Shown piece after piece: positions 7,684 through 17,322 of a stretch of DNA of 64,000 nucleotides (position 1 is its first letter; every line of letters begins with the position of its first letter). Source of the DNA: Niastella sp. OAS944 (GTDB taxonomy: Bacteria > Bacteroidota > Bacteroidia > Chitinophagales > Chitinophagaceae); NCBI GenBank assembly GCA_024809215.1, contig JANUBW010000004.1, positions 124,001 through 188,000 on the forward strand, written 5' to 3'. A program made the translations under genes and the position numbers. Below the pieces are notes generated by a model. It was not told the DNA's origin, made no database searches, and was given only the letters and a program-made list of their open reading frames with translations.

Positions 7684-9633
7684 TTAAAGATCATCCTTTT
7701 TAATATTCAGCTTTGCCATTTTGGCTTCCAAAGTAGTGGGCTTGATATTCAACAATTCTGCAGCACCATTGGTTCCCCGTATACGGCCATTGGCTTTTTT
7801 TAAAATGGAAATGATATAGGCTCTTTCTGTTTCCTGCTGAATGAGCTTTACATCACCGAGATTTTTGATGGCCATATTGCCGGGTACGTCGGGCGACGCC
7901 ATGGAGAGGCTTCGCCTTAACTCCAGTTTAGCGCTACCGTCATTAAGAATAACAGACTGCTCTATAATATTCTCCAGCTCGCGAATATTCCCCGGCCAGC
8001 CATAGACGCACATTTTCTCCATCATGGATGGTGCTATACCGGTGAATGGCTTATTGAATTCCCTGCAAAACCTGTTTGCAAAAAATAATGCCAGTGCTTC
8101 AATATCAGTTTTTCGTTCCCGTAATGACGGTAATGTAATTGGGAAAACATTAAGGCGATAATACAGATCGAGCCGGAAATTTCCTGCAGCAACTTCTTTT
8201 TCGAGGTTTCGGTTGGTTGCTGCAATAATTCGAACATTCAGCTTTATGGGTGAGTTGCCTCCCACATATAAAATTTCTTTTTCCTGTAAAACACGCAGCA
8301 ATTTAACCTGCATATCCAGCGGCAATTCTCCAATTTCATCTAAAAAAATAGCTCCTCCATCAGCCTGTTCAAATCTTCCTTTTCTTTTTTCGAGAGCGCC
8401 GGTAAACGCGCCCTTTTCATGACCAAATAAATCAGATTCCATCAACGTGGCAGGAATAGCAGCACAATTTACTTTTACGAATGGGCCCTGTGCTCTTTGC
8501 GAAAGTGCGTGAATATGCTCAGCTATTTTTTCTTTTCCCGTTCCGCTTTCCCCAAGGATCAGCACTGATGTGTTGTAAGGAGCTACCTGTATCGTAAGAT
8601 CTAATGCAGCTAATAACAAAGGATGATTTCCAATAATATTCCGGAATGCCGAATGCTTCGCTGCGTCACTATTGTCTTTACCAAAGGAACCGGATTGGCC
8701 CATTGGGGCAGTTTCATACCCAATCATTTTTTCAGCGATAGCTGTCAAATGTATTTTCAAACGATTCAATATGGCAAAATGCTTTTCTGTATAAACAGAA
8801 CGCTGACGGCTATAAAAGAAAAAGCGAACTGAAGACCCGTTAGGCAAAGCCACAGGAAACACCAGGTATTCCTGAAGATCAAAAAAATTAAACAAAATGT
8901 GTTGCAGTGAAGGGTCAGCCGGTTTTTGTTTTGATATTCCATCACTGAAAATGAGGGCATCATCATCTATACGGCTATTTTTAATGGCTTCGTAAAGAAC
9001 TTCATTATTTAAACCAGTAATTGTGATCAATTCCTTTTCACCAATAAACTGATATTCATCAAATCCAATGCGTAAATAAGCCGAATCATTAAAATGTGCC
9101 TCATCATGCAGCCTGGGGCCCCACAAAATAAGATCAAATGGTATATAAGGTTGTAATAAACGGGTAATCTTCAGTAATTTTTCTTTAGCGTCTGAAGTTT
9201 CAATCCCTATTTCGATCAGTTGTTTTTTCAAAAATTCTTCCTGCCGGAATTTTGACTCAAGGCTATGACGGTGGCGATACAAGGCAATATCCAACGTGAT
9301 CAAAAGGTCTTTTTCCCTGAATGGTTTTACAAGAAAACCATAGGGCTCGGTGGCCTTTGCTTCTTCCAATACTTTCTGGCTTGAATTGGCTGATAAATAA
9401 ATGAAGGGGATGTTTTCATCCTTCAATTTCCTGGCCAGGTCTATACCCGAACTTTGTCCTTCCAATCGAATATCAAGTAGTGCAAGGTCTGGTTTTTGGT
9501 TTTGAAGATACTCTTCTGCCTCTTCAACCGAAGCAACAATACCCGCCACGCTATAACCGGCTTTTGCCACGGCCAAACGGAGTGTATTTGCTACAATAAA
9601 TTCATCCTCTACAATTAGTATTTTGGTATTCAT
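7684..9633 (-). CDS. Sigma54-dependent response regulator (REC, GAF-like, AAA+, Fis HTH)
   Basis: A protein of 649 aa. Residues 1-120 are a receiver domain (phospho-acceptor Asp54 in LALLDIRL, conserved Lys103 in FLVKPF). Residues about 130-300 are a GAF-like linker region. Residues about 330-560 are the AAA+ activator domain with Walker A GESGTGKE (361-368), the sigma54-contact loop GAFTGA (408-413) and Walker B region FLDEIGELP. The C-terminus is a Fis-type HTH. It activates sigma54 promoters when phosphorylated. The partner is the kinase gene directly upstream (41-base gap), and the two form one operon. Target promoters were not identified. Confidence 0.92.
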   Translation of the reverse strand: MNTKILIVEDEFIVANTLRLAVAKAGYSVAGIVASVEEAEEYLQNQKPDLALLDIRLEGQSSGIDLARKLKDENIPFIYLSANSSQKVLEEAKATEPYGFLVKPFREKDLLITLDIALYRHRHSLESKFRQEEFLKKQLIEIGIETSDAKEKLLKITRLLQPYIPFDLILWGPRLHDEAHFNDSAYLRIGFDEYQFIGEKELITITGLNNEVLYEAIKNSRIDDDALIFSDGISKQKPADPSLQHILFNFFDLQEYLVFPVALPNGSSVRFFFYSRQRSVYTEKHFAILNRLKIHLTAIAEKMIGYETAPMGQSGSFGKDNSDAAKHSAFRNIIGNHPLLLAALDLTIQVAPYNTSVLILGESGTGKEKIAEHIHALSQRAQGPFVKVNCAAIPATLMESDLFGHEKGAFTGALEKRKGRFEQADGGAIFLDEIGELPLDMQVKLLRVLQEKEILYVGGNSPIKLNVRIIAATNRNLEKEVAAGNFRLDLYYRLNVFPITLPSLRERKTDIEALALFFANRFCREFNKPFTGIAPSMMEKMCVYGWPGNIRELENIIEQSVILNDGSAKLELRRSLSMASPDVPGNMAIKNLGDVKLIQQETERAYIISILKKANGRIRGTNGAAELLNIKPTTLEAKMAKLNIKKDDL

Positions 9634-9674
9634 ATATTTGTTACCCTGCTCTTAAAGGAGGATATAGTTTGAGT

Positions 9675-12191
9675 TCATTTAATTAAAACCGGAAACCTTA
9701 CGGTTACATGCACTCCATCATTACTTTCAATAAGAAAACTTCCCTTTAGCTGTCTGGTAAGCCCCTGCATTAGATCGAGCCCCAGCGAATGATGCTCCAT
9801 GGCGTGGAACCCTGCCGGTAAGCCAATACCATTATCCGATATTTTTAACAATAACTGATCAGTAGTCCCGCACTGTAACTGAATGCTTACTACTCCTTTC
9901 TGTCCATTCAGAAATGCATACTTAATGGCATTCACAACACATTCGGTAATGATCAATCCGAGTGGGATTGCCTGCGACACATCAAGACACACAGGTTCAA
10001 TAGCTTGTTCAAAAACTATCTGGTTGTTGGTATCAAAACTCTCATGCAGATAGCGAACCAGATCGTCGATATAGGCAGGCATCTCAATGGTTGTTGTGTT
10101 TTCGTCCTGGTAAAGCTTTTGGTGAATCAGGGACATTGCCTGCATCCGTCGCAGGCTGTCATTGACAGCGAGCCTTGCTGTTTCATCTTCAAGATACATG
10201 GACTGCGAATAGAGTAAGCCGGTTACCATTTGAAGGTTGTTCTTAACACGGTGATGCACCTCCTTGATCAGCCATTCTTTTTCTTTGAGAAGTTTATCCT
10301 GGTCTGCATTCAGTGTTTCTAAAAATAAGTTCTTCTGATCCAATTCCTTTTGATTTGCCTCCAGTTTCCGGTTGCTTCTTTGTTTAATGATATAACGATT
10401 ATATAACAACCCCACAATGATCAGCAATAAAGCTACAAAGGCTAAGGTTATATTCTTCGTTTTGGTAGCCTGCTCAACACTGATACGCTGCAATTGATTT
10501 TGATTGTTAAGCAACTTAATATCCTTTTCCTTTTTAGCGGTTTCGTATTGGATCTGCAACTCCTCAATTTGCCTGCTTTTGTTTTCTGTAAATATGGAAT
10601 CGCTTATTTCTTTATTTCTAATTAAATATATGTTAGCAGATTTATAGTCTCCGATTGCTGCATATGCCTTATAAAGCATCAGATAAATACCTTTGATATC
10701 AGAAGCGTTATTAATGCCTGAGGAGGCATTAAGTGCCTTATGAAAAAATGCGGCAGCTTTAGTGTATTCTCTTTCGTCCATAAAATACTGCCCGATCTCG
10801 TAATGGGTATCCGTGGTTATTTCATTGTTTTTTTGCAGTTCGCCGGTCAGACTGATCAATTCAAGATAATATTTATCAGCTTGCTGGTGTTGGTTCATAA
10901 CATGATAACAATATGCCAGCGAACCAAGTAAACTTGCTTTTGCATAGACCCCTATAGGATTATTTTTAGTTTTAATATCAAGAAGAAATGCAAGTGCTTC
11001 TCTTTCTTTTTTAAGCTTAATAAGTTCCCTTGCTAAAAAACCTGCATCCCTGAACATATACAGGTTGGTTGACCCGGTGAACTTCCGTTCTCTGAACATT
11101 TTCCCAAACCATTCCACGCTTTTTTCAGGTTGCCCTAATTCCCTGAACATATTGGCCATGCGACTGTAGAAAGTAGTGATCCTGGTAGTATCATTGGTAG
11201 CAGCTGCACTTTCTATTGTCTTTAAACTATAAATAAGAGCTTTGCTAAAATCTCCTTTATTGCGGTAAAGTCCCGATAGCAAATCATACACGTCATGCAG
11301 TTTTCGGTTACCAAATGCTTTGTAACGCTCCAATAAATTAAGCAATTGGGATTCTGCCAGGTCTAACCTGCCATGGCTCAAATTCATAACAGCAACGTCT
11401 TTTAATGCATCTATCTCTTTTTCCTGATCGCCGGTTTTCCTAAAAAGTGAGATCAGTTTTTCAAAGCAATACATCCTGGTTATGCCTGTGCTGTCACGTG
11501 ACGGGATTAATTGTGCAAGGTCGTGCCATAAAAGGGCTTCTCTTTCTTCATTACCAGGATAACTTATTTTATCTATCATTTGCTGGTAATGATTTTTGCT
11601 TTGCGGCAGACCTTCAGTAATAAAGGAACACATTGCTTTAATATGCATGTACTCCGGGCGCCATTTTTCAGACAATTGATCCGGCGCTATTTTATTTGCC
11701 ATCTCAAAAAAAAGCAGGGAGCTGTCCAGATCTTTTTTGGATCTGGCGGTACGAAAAAGATAATGCTTGCCCAACATGATCAATAAACGAAAACGGGTTG
11801 AATCGTGCAATGTGCCCATGAGGTTAATAGCAGGTCCTATTTCTTTTTTTCTGAGAAAGGCATCTCCTTTTAATAAAATTGCCTCATTTTTTCCATTTTC
11901 ATATTTCAATACATCACTAAGACGAAGCGCCTGCTCTGCGCACCAGGATGCACTGTCGAGCTCCGCTCTGGGATTACCGGTCCTATTCAGGTAATACTCT
12001 CTGGGCATATAAAATTCACTCAGCCTTAGCAAAAGATGCACCCGGCTTGTATCTGCTTTGCTTTTTCGGAGTTGCAATAACAGCTGCGATGGATCATTCC
12101 ACCTGCTTTGAGAAAAAGAAAATAGTGGAGTAACCAGCAAAATAATAATGATGGTAATAAAACAAGGAACCCTATTACTATCACGCTTCAT
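9675..12191 (-). CDS. TPR sensor histidine kinase (HisKA_2 type)
   Basis: A protein of 838 aa with a signal peptide, about ten TPR-like helical repeats facing the periplasm (for example LAESQLLNLLERYKAFGN and KALIYSLKTIESAA), a transmembrane helix near residue 580 (ITLAFVALLLIIVGLLY), a coiled coil, and the HisKA_2 dimerisation motif EVHHRVKNNLQMV at about 644-656. The ATPase domain shows an N-box (ECVVNAIKYAF) and DNGIGLP. It is paired with the sigma54-type response regulator. The long TPR sensor suggests it reads a protein or peptide outside the cytoplasm. Confidence 0.9.
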   Translation of the reverse strand: MKRDSNRVPCFITIIIILLVTPLFSFSQSRWNDPSQLLLQLRKSKADTSRVHLLLRLSEFYMPREYYLNRTGNPRAELDSASWCAEQALRLSDVLKYENGKNEAILLKGDAFLRKKEIGPAINLMGTLHDSTRFRLLIMLGKHYLFRTARSKKDLDSSLLFFEMANKIAPDQLSEKWRPEYMHIKAMCSFITEGLPQSKNHYQQMIDKISYPGNEEREALLWHDLAQLIPSRDSTGITRMYCFEKLISLFRKTGDQEKEIDALKDVAVMNLSHGRLDLAESQLLNLLERYKAFGNRKLHDVYDLLSGLYRNKGDFSKALIYSLKTIESAAATNDTTRITTFYSRMANMFRELGQPEKSVEWFGKMFRERKFTGSTNLYMFRDAGFLARELIKLKKEREALAFLLDIKTKNNPIGVYAKASLLGSLAYCYHVMNQHQQADKYYLELISLTGELQKNNEITTDTHYEIGQYFMDEREYTKAAAFFHKALNASSGINNASDIKGIYLMLYKAYAAIGDYKSANIYLIRNKEISDSIFTENKSRQIEELQIQYETAKKEKDIKLLNNQNQLQRISVEQATKTKNITLAFVALLLIIVGLLYNRYIIKQRSNRKLEANQKELDQKNLFLETLNADQDKLLKEKEWLIKEVHHRVKNNLQMVTGLLYSQSMYLEDETARLAVNDSLRRMQAMSLIHQKLYQDENTTTIEMPAYIDDLVRYLHESFDTNNQIVFEQAIEPVCLDVSQAIPLGLIITECVVNAIKYAFLNGQKGVVSIQLQCGTTDQLLLKISDNGIGLPAGFHAMEHHSLGLDLMQGLTRQLKGSFLIESNDGVHVTVRFPVLIK

Positions 12192-12244
12192 ATTAAAAAA
12201 GAAAGTCTTGTATATTTAAACGCGGCAGTTTACATTAAATTTAT

Positions 12245-12252
12245 CAAAAATA
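12245..12252 (-). promoter_or_regulatory. Possible -7 box for the two-component operon
   Basis: On the minus strand this reads TATTTTTG, matching TAnnTTTG, about 54 bases before the kinase ATG. No clear -33 TTG lies at the right distance, so confidence is limited. Confidence 0.35.
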
Positions 12253-12363
12253 AACAATACTCTCGAGTTACACTTAAACATAATAGTTACGGACTTTTCA
12301 CGACAAATTCAAATTCTTGGGGATTGCGTTGGAGCTAATGTTTAACGATACGACAGAAGTAGT

Positions 12364-12690
12364 TTACTATGTCTCGTCCCTATTTAACTATGTGCTATCA
12401 ATAACCAACTATCGTGCGTCAGTAGCTTAATATGCCGCATCTTGACCTAACTATGAGCTACCGGTACTTAAGTATGCGGCATTTGTAGCTAATTGTGAGT
12501 TATCAATAACTAATTATACCGCATAAATAACCATTTTTGTATAGCACTTACAAATATACGAGGCAAAATTGCTCCGGCACGAGCAATAGTTGGCTACTAA
12601 TGAGCCATAGTTAGTTACCGATGATCCATATTTAGTTACTGACGACTCATAGTTACTTCCTGATAACACGTATTGAGTAAAGGATGTGTT
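12364..12690. repeat. 21-bp degenerate tandem array with two opposed blocks
   Basis: Units anchored on AACTATG recur at 12366, 12387, 12408, 12429, 12450, 12471, 12492 and 12513, exactly 21 bases apart, and decay towards 12555. From 12585 the reverse complement (CATAGTT) recurs at 12585, 12606, 12627, 12648 and 12669, again exactly 21 apart. A typical unit is AACTATGAGCTACCGGTACT. The unit also has a weak 7-base sub-rhythm. The block can fold into a long branched hairpin. It fills the gap between the kinase operon and the end of the secretion operon. Short frames on it are repeat artefacts. Confidence 0.85.
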
Positions 12691-12799
12691 ATAATTGCAA
12701 CTGTATAAAACATAGTGAGCAATGAGAATTACATAAATACTTCTTGAATAAGCATCTTTCACAATGGAATCAATAAGGAGGGTTATTTAATACAGGTGA

Positions 12800-14020
12800 T
12801 TACTTCTTATACCCTGGTTGCAGCGTTGAAGTTATTGTATCGAATATCACCAATGCATCATATGCATTTTTGGACCCGATTAGAAATTGCTCCCCGTACG
12901 AAGGAATGGCGTTTATTCTATCGGCCATTAGACGTGAAGCAACTTCATCATGAAAGAAAATGCCACTCGCTATTCCAAACATGTTCAAAATTAACAGCGG
13001 CGTAGACGAGGCGATGGGCTGAAAAGACCGTATATAATAATACCGGTCTACAGTATTAACAACCGTAACAGCAGCTTCTTTGGAGTAATCTGTAAGCAAA
13101 ACAAAATAACCTGATTGATAATGATGATAAAGATCCAGGCCCATGTAAGAGGAACCCTTGTACAGGTGAACGTTGTGTGCCCAAAGGACCGTTTTGTTGC
13201 CTGCGGCAAGATATTGTACGTTTCGTGCCATTATACTGTCCCGATATCTAATATCCCTGAATAGGTCCTGAAGGCCATTTACCTGGTTGCTGATATGGAA
13301 ATGCAGTTGATCAAATGCCTTTTTGCCAAGGGACGCCGCTAATACATTTTTATGATCATTAAACCAGGCAAATATATCCCGCAGTTTCATGGAGTCGGTA
13401 GCTAAACTGCTGATCCATTTATTGACCATGATTTGTGCGCTGTCGATATTATGGCGGAAAATATAATTGTATAGGAAATAATTGCAGAAGACTTCATGAG
13501 AATCGGGAATATCAAAACCGCCTATTTGTACCATATAGCCGGGGTGACACAGATTGTATAGTTTTAACCAGCGAAACAGGGCCGACAATACAGATGCGGC
13601 AATGGGGGGTACCCGCAGCGGTTTCACCAGAGAATCTATAATAGACAATGTTTTTATACGGCGATCCGTGAGGTAATTGCGAATAGGCATACAATTAAAA
13701 TCAGGCAATTCAAACAATATATTCCGGTACCCTTTTTTTTCAACCAGGTATTGTATCATTTTTACTTTAAGTGCAGCCGGTTCAAACCCGCCATGGCTAA
13801 CCTCGCCCAGCCCTACTATTTGAATGCGGCTGTTGATCTTTGAATCGAATATGCGGGCTACCCAGGCAGTGCCCGAATCAATATGGAGGGGGCCGATCGG
13901 CGAATAGGGAATGGTAGCATCACTTTGGCCTGAAGCAATGCCAAAGCTCATTACATGAATTCCTACAGCTGGTAACAACCTTTGAGCCCAGCCCGGCAGA
14001 TGGCCATAAAACTTTTTCAT
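12800..14020 (-). CDS. Erythromycin-esterase-like protein, active-site residues present
   Basis: A protein of 406 aa with an N-terminal hydrophobic segment. It shows the EreA/EreB fold motifs VGLGEVSHGGFEPAALKV (Glu and His of the active site) and later VLWAHNVHLYKG with the two His residues of the family. EreA/B hydrolyse macrolide lactones, but most homologues in Bacteroidota have unknown substrates and this one is exported. It is the last gene of the seven-gene secretion operon and overlaps the GT25-like gene by 4 bases. The paralogue at 15385 lacks these residues. Confidence 0.75.
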   Translation of the reverse strand: MKKFYGHLPGWAQRLLPAVGIHVMSFGIASGQSDATIPYSPIGPLHIDSGTAWVARIFDSKINSRIQIVGLGEVSHGGFEPAALKVKMIQYLVEKKGYRNILFELPDFNCMPIRNYLTDRRIKTLSIIDSLVKPLRVPPIAASVLSALFRWLKLYNLCHPGYMVQIGGFDIPDSHEVFCNYFLYNYIFRHNIDSAQIMVNKWISSLATDSMKLRDIFAWFNDHKNVLAASLGKKAFDQLHFHISNQVNGLQDLFRDIRYRDSIMARNVQYLAAGNKTVLWAHNVHLYKGSSYMGLDLYHHYQSGYFVLLTDYSKEAAVTVVNTVDRYYYIRSFQPIASSTPLLILNMFGIASGIFFHDEVASRLMADRINAIPSYGEQFLIGSKNAYDALVIFDTITSTLQPGYKK

Positions 14021-15372
14021 GACATAGCTTTTACGGGGTCAGGCTTTTGATTTGTAAATGCGGAATACAAAAAATGGGTCTGTTGCATTTTCTTTAATCG
14101 CTCAGAAGCATGATTGAACATTTCCTGCACAATCCCGCTGTTTGAATTTTGGGATGGAGTAACGTCGGAATAACCAAAATTCTTCTGGTGAGAGATGTAT
14201 GGAAATAATATCATTTTATTGCGCGTCATTTGAGATATTTTGATATCGCCAATCACCGTTTCATCGAATGGTGCGTCTATAATTGTTTGAAAAAATTTCC
14301 GGTAAAGGATAATGAACTGCGTGGATAGAAAATGGTTCGCCCAAAAAAGATTGTCGGAAACAGGTACTGCATAATCAAATTTTCCGCTTCCTCCAGACAG
14401 ATAATCGCAGCCCAGCATGTGTGCTTTCAGTATATTGCGTAAGAGCATTTCGCCGGTATAGTAATTGCTGAATTCATGATCATCCTCGCAAATAATCATC
14501 ACATCATCATCATTTTCGATGGCCACGCTAACCGCTTTTCGAATGCTTTGCCAAAGGCCGTAGGCGCCTATTTCATGTTTGCAGGCATCGATCATGGTTA
14601 TATTGAATTCTGTCTTTCCTTCAAATTGTTGTAGTATATGTTCGCGTCTGTCTGTTCTTTCCGGAAGATTGATGATATAAACCGGAATGTTTACATTTTG
14701 CAATGTAGTTGAATCTTTTGCTTCACTACCTGATGGCATGCTATTGTAGAAGCGCCGGATGCTGTTGCATATTCTGGCGCGCGCAGCACTTTTCACAAAC
14801 AGGCGTTCAACCCGCCGGAACATATTGTTGAATGCGGTTGCATCGGAATACCCGAACTCTTTCTGTACAGAAATGAAGGGATTGATGAAAAAAATGCGAT
14901 CAGATAAAGACGCCATCTTACCGTCGGCAATATCGTCTTTTGTAAATGTTGCTTCCAGAATGAGCGGAAAGAACTTTCTGAATATGATCAGAAACTGTGT
15001 TCCTGAAAATTTTTTTACCTGGAATAAAAGGTCGGACGCCTGCACTGCGTCTTCGAACCAGCTTACGCCACCGGATAATATATCTGCCTCCAATGCAATG
15101 GCTTCGGCAATGGCTTTTTTTAATATTTCCATTGAGTAATCGTCGGTGAACAAATGGTCATCCTCGCAAATAAGAATAAGATCGTTATCAGGAGCAGATA
15201 GTTCCAGGATTATTTTTTTTATGGAATTCCATAAACCAACATTGCCATATTGATGTATACAGGCTTCAACAATGGTAGTGCAAAATTCCTCACGTCCGGA
15301 AAATTCATTTAAGCAATGTTCTTTCCTGTCAGTACGGGACTTTAGGTTAATGATATAAGTGGGAATGGTCAC
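14017..15372 (-). CDS. Double-domain GT25-like glycosyltransferase
   Basis: A protein of 451 aa made of two homologous halves. The first (1-205) begins IPTYIINLKSRTDRKEHCL and has ILICEDDHLF; the second (about 228-430) begins IPVYIINLPERTDRREHIL and has MIICEDDHEF. Both carry INLxxRxDR and EDDH, typical of GT25 (LPS and collagen galactosyltransferase-like) enzymes. Both halves also share FGYSD near the end. The start is GTG. It lies inside the C39 exporter operon, 12 bases behind one esterase-like gene and overlapping the next. Inference: it glycosylates the exported protein. Confidence 0.8.
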   Translation of the reverse strand: MTIPTYIINLKSRTDRKEHCLNEFSGREEFCTTIVEACIHQYGNVGLWNSIKKIILELSAPDNDLILICEDDHLFTDDYSMEILKKAIAEAIALEADILSGGVSWFEDAVQASDLLFQVKKFSGTQFLIIFRKFFPLILEATFTKDDIADGKMASLSDRIFFINPFISVQKEFGYSDATAFNNMFRRVERLFVKSAARARICNSIRRFYNSMPSGSEAKDSTTLQNVNIPVYIINLPERTDRREHILQQFEGKTEFNITMIDACKHEIGAYGLWQSIRKAVSVAIENDDDVMIICEDDHEFSNYYTGEMLLRNILKAHMLGCDYLSGGSGKFDYAVPVSDNLFWANHFLSTQFIILYRKFFQTIIDAPFDETVIGDIKISQMTRNKMILFPYISHQKNFGYSDVTPSQNSNSGIVQEMFNHASERLKKMQQTHFLYSAFTNQKPDPVKAMS

Positions 15373-15384
15373 GGTGGTTTTAAT

Positions 15385-16599
15385 TTAATTTGGCGTTACC
15401 GGTTTAATTCCAGGTGTTAAATTTTTGAATAGAAACAGGGCATCTAATGGCCGGATGGCCGTATCCGGGACAATAGTGATTGCATCATTTGTAAAAGTTG
15501 GCAGTTCTGCAGGCAGGTATTGTTTCAACACCAGTGTATCTTCGGGAATAAAAAAGCGATCCTTTTTTTGGTACAACAGTTTTTCCTGCTGCGGCGCAAT
15601 AAAAACCGAGTCCACAATTTTAGCGGCCTGTCGGTTTACGAGGAGCAGTCTTGCAGTATCTGAAAAACCGGTAAGGCAGGCAAAGTAGCCTTCTTTTAAC
15701 TGCTCATGTAAATACATACCTGTATAAGAAACAACAGGCCTGCCGGGAATATAATCCAGCCGCGTGTTGGATCTTGCTATAAAATCATTTGAGGTGTAAA
15801 GAATGCTTCGTTGACTCACTTGTTGTAATATTTGATTTCCTATGATATTTACCGTAAGATCCATATACTGCGTTACATTGGTTTGCTTTGCCCGGCGACT
15901 CGTGGCATCATAATACGCCAGATCTTCTGCACATGCTGCCAATAGCGCCTTGTTTTTATTAACAAACGCCCTGTTTTTTACTATACCCTTATACCACTCT
16001 TTAACATCCTTAACGGCGAGCGAATCGGGATAGTTGGGTACCCCCCATTTTGTTGACAGGGACGTCCCGTTTTCTTTATCCAATGGATAAATATATGTGA
16101 TCATGAAATAGGATATAGGGATAGCCCGCGCAGCACCAATACCGCGCAGGCTAACTATTTTATCCTGATGTAGGAGATTGTATTTCTTTAGCCAATACAA
16201 AAAAGTTCTGAAGCCCGTTGTTTTATACTGGAAGTTGCCTATGGTTTGTTGCACCAGTGAGTCAATGACCGTAGAATCGAAACTCCTTGTTCCGCTCAAA
16301 TAGTGGTGCAGGGGACGAACCATCCAGTTATCATCCATTACCAGAAAATTCCGGAATCCTTTTTTTCTTATTAAAAAAGCAGCCAGTGTGGTATTGAACC
16401 TTACAGGTTCATAAGCCAGGGCTGCAGCATCTCCCAGTCCAACAAGTTTTACATTGTCCGGAATTTTGTTACCTGCCATCAATTCAATGTCGGCCATTGC
16501 GGCCTCTATTGATTTTCCGGGCACATGTTGTACCTGGCGGGCTCTGGTGGTGAAAAAAAAGCAAACAAGGCAGGCGCATAAAACAATGAGCTTGTGCAT
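15385..16599 (-). CDS. Erythromycin-esterase-like protein lacking active-site residues
   Basis: A protein of 404 aa with a signal peptide, alignable by eye with the neighbour at 12800-14020: KLVGLGDAAALAYEPVRFN replaces VGLGEVSHGGFEPAALK, and FRNFLVMDDNWMVRPLHHYL replaces YRNILFELPDFNCMPIRNYL. The catalytic Glu and His are gone (GDAAALAYEP), and the WAHNVH motif is replaced by LYTSND. It is therefore a probable pseudoenzyme with a structural or binding role. It sits directly downstream of the GG-leader precursor (46-base gap). Confidence 0.7.
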   Translation of the reverse strand: MHKLIVLCACLVCFFFTTRARQVQHVPGKSIEAAMADIELMAGNKIPDNVKLVGLGDAAALAYEPVRFNTTLAAFLIRKKGFRNFLVMDDNWMVRPLHHYLSGTRSFDSTVIDSLVQQTIGNFQYKTTGFRTFLYWLKKYNLLHQDKIVSLRGIGAARAIPISYFMITYIYPLDKENGTSLSTKWGVPNYPDSLAVKDVKEWYKGIVKNRAFVNKNKALLAACAEDLAYYDATSRRAKQTNVTQYMDLTVNIIGNQILQQVSQRSILYTSNDFIARSNTRLDYIPGRPVVSYTGMYLHEQLKEGYFACLTGFSDTARLLLVNRQAAKIVDSVFIAPQQEKLLYQKKDRFFIPEDTLVLKQYLPAELPTFTNDAITIVPDTAIRPLDALFLFKNLTPGIKPVTPN

Positions 16600-16645
16600 A
16601 CTTCAATGATATGGTTGATCTTGATTTATAAGGAATAAAAAAGTT

Positions 16646-17260
16646 CTAAAAGCCAAAAGCACTTTTAAATTGCTGGATTATCTGAGTTACAGGTATTGAG
16701 CCGCTTACTTGTATTCTACCCGAATTGGGGTCAATTGAAATAGTACCTCTTAAGCCGTTTGCATCGGTATAGTTGATATGCGGAATACCACCGGAACCGG
16801 CCGGAGCGGTAAAGTCGAAAATAGCTCCACCTGATGTTGTATATCTCGCAGGCGCCGGATTACTGCCGGTAACCGGGAGTAAACTCCAGCCGGAACTGCT
16901 CGACGACGAACCATTAATGGAAAAGCTGGGTCTCCAGGGTGATGAACCGCTGCCGTTAAGTGCCGATACTAAATAGCCTTGCGATCCGCTGCCGAAATTT
17001 GAAAAAAGCAGGAAGGCGCCTGAACCGCTTCCAGAGCCATACTCCATATCCCAGGCAACTTCAAGGCTACTACCGTCAATATTGTCAAGCATACCAGAGG
17101 TAACCATTCCATAAAGATTATTCCAGTATTCATCTTCTGTATCCCATGAATCGGAAGTGTCGTCATATCCACCAACGATGGTCCTTAATTCTTCCTGAGA
17201 AATTACATCGCCTACTTCTTTCTTAAGTTCGGTAAATGGAAGTTTTAATTTTTTTTTCAT
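16646..17260 (-). CDS. Double-glycine-leader precursor, Ser/Gly-rich exported protein
   Basis: A protein of 204 aa. Residues 1-31 form a leader ending ISQEELRTIVGG, the classic signature cut by C39 peptidases after the GG. The remaining 173 residues have no Cys, an acidic aromatic start (YDDTSDSWDTEDEYW), several Gly/Ser runs (YGSGSGSGAF, NGSSSSSSGW) and a hydrophobic end (QQFKSAFGF). It is far larger than usual microcins or lanthipeptides. Location between the C39 exporter/HlyD genes and glycosyltransferase genes suggests a secreted, Ser-glycosylated protein. I know no named family that fits the mature part. Confidence 0.75.
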   Translation of the reverse strand: MKKKLKLPFTELKKEVGDVISQEELRTIVGGYDDTSDSWDTEDEYWNNLYGMVTSGMLDNIDGSSLEVAWDMEYGSGSGSGAFLLFSNFGSGSQGYLVSALNGSGSSPWRPSFSINGSSSSSSGWSLLPVTGSNPAPARYTTSGGAIFDFTAPAGSGGIPHINYTDANGLRGTISIDPNSGRIQVSGSIPVTQIIQQFKSAFGF

Positions 17261-17322
17261 GATACAAGTTTGTTAGCGTTTAAAATTGTTTTTTAGTTAT
17301 TGTTAAATATTAAATCCTGCCA

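Noticed and set aside
12514-12762. Minus-strand 82-aa protein with heptapeptide repeats (YGSSVTN type)
   Set aside because: It covers only the reverse block of the 21-bp array; the forward block has stops in this frame.
12800-16599. Macrolide-resistance genes
   Set aside because: The proteins resemble EreA/EreB but lie in an export and glycosylation operon, and one lacks the active site.
16646-17260. Lanthipeptide precursor
   Set aside because: The GG leader is similar, but the mature part has no Cys and no lanthionine synthetase gene is near.
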